Positions 45,656-54,538 of a stretch of DNA of 64,000 bases are shown in pieces; position 1 is the first letter of the stretch, and every line of letters starts with the position of its first letter. Under the pieces are notes generated by a model that was not told the origin of the DNA, ran no database searches, and worked only from the letters and a program-made list of their open reading frames with translations. The position numbers and the translations under genes were made by a program. The DNA comes from Nitrosococcus wardiae (GTDB taxonomy: Bacteria > Pseudomonadota > Gammaproteobacteria > Nitrosococcales > Nitrosococcaceae). The stretch lies in NCBI RefSeq assembly GCF_004421105.1, contig NZ_CP038033.1:1135659-1199658 (forward strand). Direction: 5' to 3'.

Positions 45656-46221
45656 CTAAAAAATCCTGCTGCAAGAATTCGTTGCCACAAGTGCTTCCAG
45701 GTAGGCCAATTGTGCCCACCTGAAGCGATGAAAACCTGTTCTCTAGGAAGAATTTCCGCTAATAAGCGATTGCTTGGTGCGAATTTATCGTTTTCCCCAA
45801 AGCCTAGGTAAAGGCGCGGTAGTGCAGTGTGTGGGTTTAGATAACCCTGCAACCATTGCCATAAGTGCCGCTGATAATCACCGGGCTGAACGGCTGTTGG
45901 CTTCCAATTTGCAACACCGCCTGCCTTGCGGATCTCGCGTACCAGTGATGAATTACCGAGAAAAGGCGCGAGCACAACCATACCGCTTATCGCCTCAGGG
46001 TGCTCACGGGCATAGAGAAGAGAGCCGAGTCCGCCGAGAGAAATACCTATGAGCCAAATTCGGGTATAACCGGTATTTCGAGCATTTTCCACCACATCCG
46101 TATGGAGTTGGTTTACCAGCAGACGGCGGGTATAGTATCCAAGGTGTGCATCGACCTCCCAGGCATCCACCGGGAGGCCGGTTTTCCAAGCAGTTTTAAA
46201 GAGGAGTTGCCAGGATCCCAT
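45652..46221 (-). CDS. Alpha/beta hydrolase, N-terminally shortened
   Basis: 189 residues with DAHLGYYTRRLLVNQLHTDVV, the nucleophile elbow GISLGG (GxSxG), GMVVLAPFLG, the acid-containing LYLGFGENDKFAP and the final histidine in SGGHNWPTW. Relatives carry ~20 further residues before DAHLGYY, including an oxyanion-loop strand (LPGA-type) that is missing here: the upstream frame is closed by a stop just before ATG 46221. It may be a truncated, partly decayed enzyme. It is coupled by ATGA overlap to the next gene. Confidence 0.65.
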   Translation of the reverse strand: MGSWQLLFKTAWKTGLPVDAWEVDAHLGYYTRRLLVNQLHTDVVENARNTGYTRIWLIGISLGGLGSLLYAREHPEAISGMVVLAPFLGNSSLVREIRKAGGVANWKPTAVQPGDYQRHLWQWLQGYLNPHTALPRLYLGFGENDKFAPSNRLLAEILPREQVFIASGGHNWPTWKHLWQRILAAGFFR

Positions 46222-46360
46222 TCAGTCGCCTCTCTTAACATAACGGCGATTTAGGAAAAGCGAGATAATCCTGAGTGCATTTCTCACCTGGGTGAAGCGG
46301 CTACCCACCCCTGACGAAAGTCCAATCCAGAAGAAGTATGCCAAGATAAACTGGAGAGTT

Positions 46361-47068
46361 TTATACTTCAACCAGCCGGTAGGGTTGATCGGGAAAGTGC
46401 TTAGCCATGAGAGGATAGGCGACATTGTATACGGGAACACCTGCTGCTGTTTTAGCAGCAGGTGTTCCATGGTGAGCGTGGCCGTGGAAGACAGCATCGA
46501 CCTGGAAATTATCAATCGGATGGGACAGGCGTGAGCAACCGAGAAAAGGAAAGATTTCCGGCGGCTCGCCTATCACTGTGTCTGGAATTGGCGCATAATG
46601 GAGCACGACGATTTTCCGATCGGTTTCCAAATTGGAGAGCATGCCTTCCAAGTGGAGGGCGTCATCCACGGTTACTTGAACAAAGCGTTTAATGTCGAGC
46701 TCCCCGAAAGGGGTCAAAATATAGCGGCCGAATCCGCCCATAAACCCTTTAAGGCCTACAAAACCGATGTTTCCATGGATGAAGGATTCCTCGTCGAGGA
46801 GGCTAATATGGGCAGATTTGAGAATGTCTCGGAGTTCATCTGCTGCATTACTTTCGTAATCATGGTTTCCAAGGACGGCAACTACGGGAATCTGGCAGCC
46901 AGCTAGCTCCTCTACCACCACTTTAGCCTCAGCAGGCGTCCCGTGGTTAGTCAGATCTCCAGCAAGCACCAGGACATCGGCCTGTTCCGAAATCTGGGAA
47001 AAAAGTAGCTGCATTGTTCCTCGGCGATGCTCGTCTAGGTGAATATCCCCTATGGCAGCAACTCGCAA
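46361..47068 (-). CDS. Calcineurin-like metallophosphoesterase
   Basis: 235 residues with the full metal-site series: AIGDIHLD, VLAGDLTNHG, AVLGNHDYES, VVLHYAPI and FHGHAHHGT. It hydrolyses phosphomonoesters or diesters; the substrate is unknown. It lies between a broken nucleotidyltransferase gene and the hydrolase gene on the same strand. Pairing of this phosphoesterase with a nucleotidyltransferase suggests they once worked together. Confidence 0.88.
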   Translation of the reverse strand: MRVAAIGDIHLDEHRRGTMQLLFSQISEQADVLVLAGDLTNHGTPAEAKVVVEELAGCQIPVVAVLGNHDYESNAADELRDILKSAHISLLDEESFIHGNIGFVGLKGFMGGFGRYILTPFGELDIKRFVQVTVDDALHLEGMLSNLETDRKIVVLHYAPIPDTVIGEPPEIFPFLGCSRLSHPIDNFQVDAVFHGHAHHGTPAAKTAAGVPVYNVAYPLMAKHFPDQPYRLVEV

Positions 47069-47089
47069 TGGTTTTCTCCTCTTTAATTT

Positions 47090-47598
47090 TTAGGCAAGAT
47101 AGCCCCATTCACGTTGGTCAATCTCATATTGAGAGTGGCTCAAAAGCGGCCCTCGGCAGACTTTACGATAGGGCAATGGCATTTTCATCAGCTGCTTATA
47201 GCGATCAAGCAATTCCGTGATTAGCCAGCCGGGGACAATATCCCGGTCTGTTGGATAAACGAACTGAAAATTGACTAATGCAGACAAAAGAAGCTGCCAA
47301 TGTTGTTCCATATGTTGCGATAGACGTTTCCAGTCCTTGCCTTAACAGCAAATGATTAACCTCCGCTCCGTCAAAGCGGTATCGGTCCTGTACATAAAGT
47401 TTAGACCAAATCAGTTCCTCGACTCGGATACAGCTCACTTCAATACCATAGAGTTTTGTTCGGGGCGTACGCTCAAACCAGTTATCATTGACTGGCGTCA
47501 GTCCACTAGCTGCACTGTGAATAATTATGCTCTTGCAGTTTAACCAACGTATCGCGATAAAAGCGCTCAGATGGCGCAAGTTGCGATTGCTCGGTCAT
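47090..47598 (-). pseudogene. Nucleotidyltransferase-like gene, deleted and frameshifted
   Basis: Three frame segments make one recognisable protein. ATG 47598 starts TEQSQLAPSERFYRDTLVKLQEH, the usual N-terminus of a small nucleotidyltransferase; it stops within 31 codons. A second segment resumes with KLYGIEVSCIRVEELIWSKLYVQDRYRFDGAEVNHLLLRQG. A frameshift near 47320 then leads to KDWKRLSQHMEQHWQLLLSAL and DIVPGWLITELLDRY, ending at 47090. The catalytic GGxAxx/DxD centre is missing, so a deletion of about 90 residues is inferred. Confidence 0.7.
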
Positions 47599-47808
47599 GG
47601 GTTTTAGCTTCCTAATCATTCGTGGAACTCATTTTATCTTAGCAAGTGGCAGAGTTAAGGCAATAAGGGGGCTCAAAGTCGGCGAGTCATTAAACCCCTG
47701 CCGTACAGCAAAATCTAGCCTACTTCGGCAGTGGTAATCGGCGAAGCATGCTTGTTTCATAGTAGCAAGCTGCTAGTCTTACTTGAAATAAAGCATTAGG
47801 ACCAATCC

Positions 47809-49050
47809 GTGCCGCGACGCCTAAGGAAGCGACTAGCTAAACCAATGAAAAGCCGGATTCGGTTAAGGCCGCCGGCACGACGAAAAGCTGCGCATTCGCC
47901 ACGCAGAAAGGTAAATGCCCGCGCTTATGAGCGCGGCGCGCGGTCTCGACTGAAAAAATTTCGGCAAGGAACGGCTTTAGCCGTTGCGCTGACCGCAGTG
48001 CTGCTGTTGCTGTTCGGCGGTGTGGAGGAAACGGCTGGCCAAGAGCCGAATAGCACTAAGACAGCCCCCGCGCCCAATGAGTCGGCGGTTAAACAACCTA
48101 TTAAGGCGGATCCGGAGGCCTCGCTGGAGGAGGCGACCACCACTATCCGTGATTTTCTAAGCGTTTTTTACGGGTTGTTGCCGAAAATTCTGATCGCCTT
48201 GTTGTTCCTCGTGGCAGCTTGGCTGTTAGGCAAGGCCTTTCGCGCCGTTACCCATAGGTTTCTTCGGGGGTGGGAACGTAGTGAAGCGATTGCAGCACTG
48301 GTGCGCATCGCTTTTTTCTTAATCGCCATTGGCGCAGGTCTCAGTGTTGTTGCGGGTGATCCGAGAGCCTTGGTGGGATCGGTGGGGTTGGCTGGGCTGG
48401 CGCTTTCGTGGGCGCTGCAAACGCCGATTGAAAGTTTTACCGGCTGGGTGCTTAATGCATTGCGAGACTATTATCGGCCGGGGGACCGCATTGCCGTTGG
48501 CGAGGTCTTTGGTGATGTATACCGCATTGACATTTTAACGACCACCGTCTGGGAGGCAGGTGGGCCTGATAAGCACGTAGCTGGTGCACAACCGACGGGA
48601 GCTTTTATTACTTTTCCGAATTGGGAAATTCTCCGCTCGAATATCATCAACTACAGCCGCGATTTTCCCTATGTGTGGGATGAAGTGGCGTTCGCCATCG
48701 CCAATGAGAGTGATCTCGCCTACACCGTCGAGATCTTCCGGCGCGTCGCCCGGGAAGTTGTTGGCCCGGTGATGCGTAAACCTGCCGCCGAGTATCGGCG
48801 CTTGTTAGAGCGCGAGCGGTTGGCATTCGATGTGGAAGACGAACCGCAAGTGTATTTCTCGTTGGCAGAGGCGTGGACCAACTGCACCATCCGCTATTTG
48901 GTGCCGGTCAGACAGCGGCGGCGATGGGCGAGTGAGCTGATTCTAGCCCTCTCTATTGAAACAGCACGCCCTGAACATCAGGATCGCATCATTGGTGGGT
49001 ATCCCCGCAGGGAAGTTGATCTACTCGAAGACTCGAGGCTAAGGAGCTAA
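47809..49050 (+). CDS. MscS-family mechanosensitive channel
   Basis: 413 residues. A very basic N-terminal extension (~45 residues, many Arg/Lys) is followed by a hydrophobic segment and a periplasmic linker. Membrane helices follow (LLPKILIALLFLVAAWLLG, LVRIAFFLIAIGAGLSVV), then the glycine/alanine-rich pore helix (ALVGSVGLAGLALSWALQTPIESF) and the MscS beta domain (YYRPGDRIAVGEVFGDVYRIDILTTTV, FPNWEILRSNIINYSRD). It releases solutes on hypo-osmotic shock. GTG 47809 gives the long N-terminus; an ATG at residue 13 is possible. The FAD oxidoreductase gene starts three bases after the stop codon. Confidence 0.88.
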   Translation: MPRRLRKRLAKPMKSRIRLRPPARRKAAHSPRRKVNARAYERGARSRLKKFRQGTALAVALTAVLLLLFGGVEETAGQEPNSTKTAPAPNESAVKQPIKADPEASLEEATTTIRDFLSVFYGLLPKILIALLFLVAAWLLGKAFRAVTHRFLRGWERSEAIAALVRIAFFLIAIGAGLSVVAGDPRALVGSVGLAGLALSWALQTPIESFTGWVLNALRDYYRPGDRIAVGEVFGDVYRIDILTTTVWEAGGPDKHVAGAQPTGAFITFPNWEILRSNIINYSRDFPYVWDEVAFAIANESDLAYTVEIFRRVAREVVGPVMRKPAAEYRRLLERERLAFDVEDEPQVYFSLAEAWTNCTIRYLVPVRQRRRWASELILALSIETARPEHQDRIIGGYPRREVDLLEDSRLRS

Positions 49051-49053
49051 GTT

Positions 49054-50484
49054 GTGCCTGTACTCAGCCGTCCTTTATTGCTACCAAAAATAGAAATCCC
49101 CGCTCGAACTGCGAGAATAGCTGCAGAAACAGATGTGCTTGTGGTTGGTGGCGGACCAGCCGGTATTGGCGCTGCCATGGGCGCCGCTCAAGCGGGAGCT
49201 GAAGTGATCCTGGTTGAGCGTTATGGCTTTTTGGGAGGCAATGCAACGGCGGCCTTAGTCATGCCGCTGATGTCCTTTCATACCCAACATCCCGCCAAGG
49301 AAAAGGCAGGCGTAGCCACCCTATTGCCTACTGATCATGGGCCGGGTGATCCGGTGATTGCCGGTACCGTAGCGGATTTTCTTCAGCGGTTGATAGCAGC
49401 GGGAGGAGCCATTTCCCCCTCTTTAGAAACAGGCTACGTGGTGCCCTTTGATCCTGAAATATTTAAATTTATCGCCTTAGAGATGTTGGATCAGGCGGGG
49501 GTGCAGTTTTTATTCCATGCTTTAGCCACTGACGTGATAGGCGACAGCAATTTGGACGGTGTGGTATTTGAAACCAAATCAGGTCCGCTAGTGATTAAAG
49601 CGCGCATCTTCATCGATTGCACCGGCGATGGGGATATTGCCGCTCATGCTGGGGCGCCTTTTACTATTGGTCGCGAGGATGACAATCTGGTGCAGCCGAT
49701 GACTTTAATGTGTCGTATGGTGGACTTTGAGCGTAGCGCGTTTGAAAATTATGTGCGGGAGCATCCCGATCAGTGGCGTGGGGTGCATGGCCTTTGGGAT
49801 TTGGTGAAGAAGGCCACGGAATCGGGCGAACTTGATCTGCCGCGTGAAGAGGCTTTGTTTTTTGCCACGCCCCATGAGCGAGAGATTGCCGTCAACATGA
49901 CCCGCATCACCCGCGTTTGGGGTACTGACGTTTGGGATTTGGCCTATGCGGAATGGGAAGGGCGGCGGCAACTGCGCCAGATCATGGCTTTTTTCCGCCA
50001 CTATGTGCCCGGCTTTGAAAAAGCCTATGCGGTACAAACAGGAACGACGGTGGGAGTCCGCGAGACGCGGCGGATACAAGGCGAATACGAACTTACCGTT
50101 GATGATGTTTTGCAGGCGCGAAAATTTGATGATGCTATTGCCCGTAGCACTTACCCAGTGGATATTCATAATCCGACGGGTCCGGGTACGGTACTTAAAA
50201 GGCTCCCTCCGGGCGAATTTTATGATATTCCCCTACGCTGTCTTATTCCCCAGCAAGTGGAGGGGATATTAGTGGCCGGCCGTTGTATTTCGGGAACCCA
50301 CGAAGCGCTATCCTCCTACCGCGTTATGCCTATTGCCATGGCCACAGGCCAAGGGGCTGGGGTTTGTGCGGCCTTGGCCGCGCATAAGCGGTTAGTGCCT
50401 AGGGATGTGCCTGCTAAGGAAGTGCAAAATGAATTGATACGGCAGAGAGCAAGCCTAGGAAAGCCCCCAGGTAAGGCAAGATAA
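49054..50484 (+). CDS. FAD-dependent oxidoreductase (FAD_oxidored family)
   Basis: 476 residues starting with the dinucleotide motif DVLVVGGGPAGIGAAMGAAQAGAEVILVERYGFLGGNAT, followed by FIDCTGDGDIAAHAGAP. Near the C-terminus it has IPLRCLIPQQVEGILVAGRCISGTHEALSSYRVMPIAMATGQGAGVCAALA. This is the PF12831-type pattern; substrates are mostly unknown. GTG 49054 lies three bases after the mechanosensitive-channel gene, so the two form an operon. The functional link between them is unclear. Confidence 0.85.
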   Translation: MPVLSRPLLLPKIEIPARTARIAAETDVLVVGGGPAGIGAAMGAAQAGAEVILVERYGFLGGNATAALVMPLMSFHTQHPAKEKAGVATLLPTDHGPGDPVIAGTVADFLQRLIAAGGAISPSLETGYVVPFDPEIFKFIALEMLDQAGVQFLFHALATDVIGDSNLDGVVFETKSGPLVIKARIFIDCTGDGDIAAHAGAPFTIGREDDNLVQPMTLMCRMVDFERSAFENYVREHPDQWRGVHGLWDLVKKATESGELDLPREEALFFATPHEREIAVNMTRITRVWGTDVWDLAYAEWEGRRQLRQIMAFFRHYVPGFEKAYAVQTGTTVGVRETRRIQGEYELTVDDVLQARKFDDAIARSTYPVDIHNPTGPGTVLKRLPPGEFYDIPLRCLIPQQVEGILVAGRCISGTHEALSSYRVMPIAMATGQGAGVCAALAAHKRLVPRDVPAKEVQNELIRQRASLGKPPGKAR

Positions 50485-50701
50485 GCAGTAACCCCCAACC
50501 CCACTAAAGCTTTTGGCCATCTGATCCTTCTTCTCTCTCATAGGTCTAACAGGTTAAATATTCAGGCAGGCATGTTTAGCCTGTACTACTATTCAAGATA
50601 AGTCTTTAATTAAAGATAGGAGTACTGTGGCGGGAGCAAGGGAGAGATTACCACAATACTTGTTTCCAGGATGTAGGAAAATCAAGCGAATGGGAGACAC
50701 T

Positions 50702-50998
50702 ATGGATTACAAGAATCTGAGTTTCAATGCATTTTTCTTGGCACTTGCGCTCTTACTTGTTGGTTGCGAGGTTGAAGAAACGCAAGAGGGTAAAATGCCA
50801 GAAGTTGATATGGATGTTAAAACAGAGCCTGGTCAAATGCCAGAATACGATGTTGATACAGCGGATGTTGACGTGGGTACAGAGGAAAAGCAGATAGAAG
50901 TGCCTGAGGTAGAGGTGGAGAAAGAAGAGAAAACCGTCACCGTGCCCGATGTGGAGGTCACTATGCCAGATGAAAAGAAAAATGAGGCAGAGCAATAA
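50702..50998 (+). CDS. Acidic lipoprotein with repeated VEV/VDV motifs
   Basis: 98 residues. A signal peptide ends in a lipobox (FFLALALLLVGC, Cys22), so it should be lipid-anchored. The mature part is extremely acidic and repetitive: MPEVDMDVKTEPGQMPEYDVD, then EVPEVEVEKEEKTVTVPDVEVTMPDEKK. The unit (M/V)P-(D/E)-V-(E/D)-V recurs about five times. ATG 50702 follows GGGAGA. No known family; metal or cation binding is a guess. A metallothionein gene follows 83 bases later. Confidence 0.7.
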   Translation: MDYKNLSFNAFFLALALLLVGCEVEETQEGKMPEVDMDVKTEPGQMPEYDVDTADVDVGTEEKQIEVPEVEVEKEEKTVTVPDVEVTMPDEKKNEAEQ

Positions 50999-51081
50999 AG
51001 TTATTAACAATCGTCTAATTTGACTATTTTTTGCCCTGTGCTTCTTACTTCTATAAAGAGGAGACTAGGTAGAGAAAGGAA

Positions 51082-51261
51082 ATGAATACTGAAACCCAGA
51101 GTCCGACGATGAAATGTGCCTATGATTCGTGCTTATGTGTTGTTACTGCTGAGCAAGCTGTGAAGAAAAACGAACGGCTATACTGCAGCGAGGCTTGTGC
51201 TAGGGGCCAAGGTTGCGAACATGAACAATGTTCTTGCAGCAGCAGCCAGCGTGATACATAG
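51082..51261 (+). CDS. Bacterial metallothionein (SmtA/BmtA-like)
   Basis: 59-residue protein with eight cysteines. MKCAYDSCLCVV, the central YCSEACA and the C-terminal GCEHEQCSCSS follow the order of bacterial metallothioneins of the SmtA fold, which sequester zinc or cadmium. Cysteines are at 12, 17, 19, 35, 39, 45, 50 and 52, with a potential His ligand at 47. ATG 51082 follows AAAGGAA; an in-frame ATG ten codons on gives the classic-length protein. It is too short for usual ORF filters. Confidence 0.88.
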   Translation: MNTETQSPTMKCAYDSCLCVVTAEQAVKKNERLYCSEACARGQGCEHEQCSCSSSQRDT

Positions 51262-51338
51262 GGTAACGGCTTCTTAAAAGTGCAAACAGCGCTGTAGTCA
51301 CTACACCTGCTCGCTACTCTCTTTCAACCCGAATCATT

Positions 51339-51408
51339 GCGGAGGCGAACGGTGGGTAGAGGAAACAGGGTTATGGAAGTTTTTAAATCCCGCCTCTATC
51401 GCCTCCGC
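51339..51408. terminator. Large hairpin between convergent genes
   Basis: Perfect 10-bp outer arms GCGGAGGCGA (51339-51348) and TCGCCTCCGC (51399-51408), with a second complementary pair TAGAGG/CCTCTA (51357-51362 and 51393-51398) just inside. There is no long T-run. It most likely ends transcription from the metallothionein gene and from the opposing oxidoreductase gene, or is a remnant of an inserted element. Confidence 0.5.
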
Positions 51409-51433
51409 GCTTTAATCTGAACGGGCATCTTGA

Positions 51434-52972
51434 TTATTCTTTCTCTGGCAAGGAGATTGATTTGGGCTCAAGAGCTCTAACCGCCGGTCCGTGGAGGACA
51501 GTGCCATCGTAGCGAAAGCGCGAGCCATGGCAAGAACAGTCCCAGCTTTTTTCCATATTATTCCAGGCCACGTGACATCCCATATGGGTACACACCGGAG
51601 AGAGCAAGTGTAGTTTGCCTTGGGGATCTTTATAAGCCGCTATCTTTTCACCTTGGACTTTCATGAGTGAACCTTCTCCTGGTGCTAAGTCGGAGGGGGA
51701 CTTGTCCGGATAGGAGGTCAGACGATCTTGAATGAAATCTTTGGCGGTATGGATGTTTTGCTCAATAAAATTTTTTGCCGAGACGGCCAGCTTGAGCCGG
51801 GTGGCGTCATAGAATTCAGCCCAGAGATTTGATTTACCCAGAACGGCGTCCGATAGAATCAGAGCGGCGACGGTGCCATTGGTAATGCCCCAGGCATTAA
51901 ACCCGGTGGCCACGTAGATGTGTTTGGTGGTTGGCAGGAGCTTACCAATATAAGGTACACCATCCATGGAATGGTAATCCATATTCATCCACCGGTATTC
52001 TACCGATCGGATAGTAAAGTGAGAACGGACAAACGCTTCAAGATTCTTATATCCTTGTGCGGTATCGGTCTCGTGGCCGGGTCTAAAGCTAGGCCCAACT
52101 ACAATGAGGATAGTGCCCTGTTCATCATTGGCAGTACGGATGGAGTGGGTCGGTTCATCAGTGCTAATGAACATGCCCTCCAGTACTCTGTCGTTCTCAA
52201 GGCGTGCCGCGAGCGCCAAGTGAGCCTGAGGATAAACCTTGCTGAAAAATCCTCCCCGGTCCAGGATCGGCATGTGGGTAGCGACAATCACTTCCTTAGC
52301 CTTTACTTTTCCACTGGCCGTAATGATTTCGCAAGGAGTGCCCTCCTTTACATCTAAAACCCGTGTTTCTTCAAAAACATAGCAACTCTCATCGGCAATG
52401 GCTTGAGCGATGGATTTTAGGTATTTGCAGGGGTTAAACTGGGCTTGATGATCAAAGCAAATGGCACCTTCAATGGGAAATGGCAGTGATGTCTCCCGTA
52501 CCAAAGAGGCTGGTAGCCCAAGTTCAGCGGCCACTTCCACTTCCTTTTCGATAGCCGCGACTTTATCTCTGGATTGGGTATAGGTATAGGCGGCCTGACG
52601 TTCGAAATCGCATTCAATTTGGTACTCTGCGATAAATTGGGCAATTTTCTCTATCGCCTCTTGATTGGATTGGGCGTAGATGCGGGCATTTTCTTTGCCA
52701 AAATTTTTGATTAAATTCGTGTAAATTAATCGATGTTGAGAAGTGATCTTGGCCGTGGAGCCCCCCGTCACTTGAGTGCCGACGCGCTGTGCTTCTAGCA
52801 CGGCCACCGTTCGCCCAGTGCGCTTTACGAGGGCGGCTGCGCTAATTCCCACAATGCCGCCCCCGATGACGGCAACATCGACGGAGAGTTCCTCTTTAAG
52901 GGGTTGAAAGGAAGAACTTGGCGCCGTGGCTACCCAGTAGGGCTCCGATTTAGCAGATATCACATCGGCCAT
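51434..52972 (-). CDS. FAD-dependent oxidoreductase with C-terminal Rieske [2Fe-2S] domain
   Basis: 512 residues. A DAO-type FAD domain begins DVAVIGGGIVGISAAALVKRTGRTVAVLEAQ and includes GGSTAKITSQH and MDGVPYIGKLLPTTKHIYVATGFNAWGITNG. The last ~100 residues are a Rieske domain with CTHMGCHV and CSCHGSRF (two Cys-x-His pairs). Such fusions are widespread; the Rieske cluster probably relays electrons to or from the flavin. The substrate is unknown. It lies downstream of the DUF1264 gene with a 24-base gap. Confidence 0.9.
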   Translation of the reverse strand: MADVISAKSEPYWVATAPSSSFQPLKEELSVDVAVIGGGIVGISAAALVKRTGRTVAVLEAQRVGTQVTGGSTAKITSQHRLIYTNLIKNFGKENARIYAQSNQEAIEKIAQFIAEYQIECDFERQAAYTYTQSRDKVAAIEKEVEVAAELGLPASLVRETSLPFPIEGAICFDHQAQFNPCKYLKSIAQAIADESCYVFEETRVLDVKEGTPCEIITASGKVKAKEVIVATHMPILDRGGFFSKVYPQAHLALAARLENDRVLEGMFISTDEPTHSIRTANDEQGTILIVVGPSFRPGHETDTAQGYKNLEAFVRSHFTIRSVEYRWMNMDYHSMDGVPYIGKLLPTTKHIYVATGFNAWGITNGTVAALILSDAVLGKSNLWAEFYDATRLKLAVSAKNFIEQNIHTAKDFIQDRLTSYPDKSPSDLAPGEGSLMKVQGEKIAAYKDPQGKLHLLSPVCTHMGCHVAWNNMEKSWDCSCHGSRFRYDGTVLHGPAVRALEPKSISLPEKE

Positions 52973-52996
52973 AAAAGTTTCCTCCAGGAGGGCAAG

Positions 52997-53809
52997 TTAG
53001 GGGTTGGGTCTTTTCTTTAGATCAGAGGCGGCAGATGTGGATTTGTCTACTACGTCCGGAATGGGTTTGGTCGGTCTTTCGAAAGCGCCCTTGAGCGCAT
53101 CGACCCCTGCCTGGGGGTGGGCAAGTGGGATGAGATCCTGACGCTGGCGCCGCCGCTCCTCGGTGCTGATACCCATTCGTCGATCGCGGTTTTCCAGTAG
53201 CCCTGGCTGAGCCTCACCGAAACGGTTGAAAGACCAGCCAAGTGCCGGCTCGCCAAGCGGCAGTCGATCGTTGGACTCGTTGCCGTAGGTGACATTCCAC
53301 GTGTGCCAAGTTTTACCATAGCTGTTCATTTTGCTTTGCATCAACTCTTTATCTGCTACTTCGGGCAGATTGGGAGCAACAAGTTGACCTGAGAGGATTT
53401 CCCCGTTATGGGGATGCCAATACTGCTGCTCCTCCTCAGGCAGGCTGTCGAACAAACGCTCGGAGATAATGTATTCGATACCATTAAGATTAGCATCGGA
53501 TGTGTTGCCATCGTAAAGGACGCATTGCATGAAATCTTCGTTAACCTGCTGGCAGAAATGGTGCGCCTCGAATTGGTGTTGGGGATCATTTTTCAGCGGA
53601 TGAAAGCCAACAAGATAAATATTGAGCTTGTCCGTAGGCGCATCACGTTGCAGAACTCCGGCTCCCGCTTCTAGCACCTTTGTTTTGGTACTTTCAGGTT
53701 GTCCTTCCGCCTCTACGGCCGGTCCCACCGTATCGCTGTCTGTACATCCTGTTTCAAGAGTGATAAAAACGCTACCGGCAAAAAACATTCGTGCTCCCTT
53801 TTTAACCAT
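52997..53809 (-). CDS. DUF1264 (oil-body-associated-protein-like) putative lipoprotein
   Basis: 270 residues. The N-terminus MFFAGSVFITLETGC looks like a short signal with a lipobox-type cysteine. The DUF1264 core has LNIYLVGFHPLKNDPQHQFEAHHFCQQVNEDFMQCVLYDG, IEYIISERLFDSLPEEEQQYWHPHNGEILSG and GKTWHTWNV. Plant homologues coat oil bodies; the bacterial role is unknown. ATG 53809 follows AGGAG. It is upstream of the FAD-Rieske gene on the same strand, probably in one operon. Confidence 0.85.
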   Translation of the reverse strand: MVKKGARMFFAGSVFITLETGCTDSDTVGPAVEAEGQPESTKTKVLEAGAGVLQRDAPTDKLNIYLVGFHPLKNDPQHQFEAHHFCQQVNEDFMQCVLYDGNTSDANLNGIEYIISERLFDSLPEEEQQYWHPHNGEILSGQLVAPNLPEVADKELMQSKMNSYGKTWHTWNVTYGNESNDRLPLGEPALGWSFNRFGEAQPGLLENRDRRMGISTEERRRQRQDLIPLAHPQAGVDALKGAFERPTKPIPDVVDKSTSAASDLKKRPNP

Positions 53810-53918
53810 TATTCATTCTCCTGAGGCATTGCACATGATGTGGTGTTCCGGTGAATTGCCCCCGTTTCCCCTAAATTTCCAAGGGAGACAATATCCCACT
53901 TTCAGGCCCCTGTTACCT

Positions 53919-54365
53919 TTACCTTTGCACGGTATTTACCGCCGTAGCGGGGTGGTCTTCATGACTGATTTCATCAAAATCACCGCGTAGGATCTTCAAT
54001 GCAGTGCGCTCGGTTTCTATCTCGTGCTGGGTGCGTACGCCTAGGCGGCGGAACAGCGGTAGCGGTGGACACCAGCCCTGAATAGCGTGCTGCAAAAGAA
54101 AAGCCGATACCGCCAGCGGTAATAGCAGAAATTTGCGGTTCACTGCTAACCCCAGCGTCAACCCCGCCAGGGAGAAGCTAGCAGCATTGGCCTCCAAAGT
54201 ACGCTCAATATCCCACTCTTCATCCAATTCCTGCAGCCGTTGGTTGATACCCTCGGGATAGAGGGCATAGTGATTTAACCGCTCCCGCATTTCCTCCTCA
54301 ATGCGCCAATTAATTTTCTCGGCTGTATGTTCAGTAACTCGGTAGGGTGTTTCTGCCCATGCCAT
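53919..54365 (-). CDS. DUF2892-type membrane protein
   Basis: 148 residues. An N-terminal soluble helical part (INWRIEEEMRERLNHYALYPEGINQRLQELDEEWDIERTLEANA) is followed by a two-helix DUF2892 domain (LAGLTLGLAVNRKFLLLPLAVSAFLLQHAIQGWCPPLPLFRRLG) and a polar tail. ATG 54365 is preceded by AGGAGGTG. The N-terminal part resembles small proteins found with stress-cluster DUF2892 genes. Function unknown; the YgaP relative is a membrane sulfurtransferase, but no rhodanese domain is present. Confidence 0.8.
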   Translation of the reverse strand: MAWAETPYRVTEHTAEKINWRIEEEMRERLNHYALYPEGINQRLQELDEEWDIERTLEANAASFSLAGLTLGLAVNRKFLLLPLAVSAFLLQHAIQGWCPPLPLFRRLGVRTQHEIETERTALKILRGDFDEISHEDHPATAVNTVQR

Positions 54366-54471
54366 GAGAGCACCTCCTGTGGGTCTATAAGGCATTTCAT
54401 AGAAATACGGCTATACCGCAAGCTTTACTGTTATTCTAGAAAAAAATTTAGTAGCTGCACGCTAAAAAAGG

Positions 54472-54495
54472 AAAAGGGGCGTAAAAGCCCCTTTT
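54472..54495. terminator. Bidirectional terminator
   Basis: AAAAGGGGC / GCCCCTTTT stem around a six-base loop, A-rich on one side and T-rich on the other, so it can act on both strands. It most likely ends the transcript of the 68-residue protein gene. Confidence 0.8.
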
Positions 54496-54538
54496 TGGAT
54501 GGTAATAAGAAGTAGCCTGCGGTATTTAAGCAGCGATG

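Noticed and set aside
51339-51408. Integron attC site
   Set aside because: The inverted arms are perfect and lack the RYYYAAC/GTTRRRY boxes and the extrahelical bases of attC sites; no integrase gene is present.
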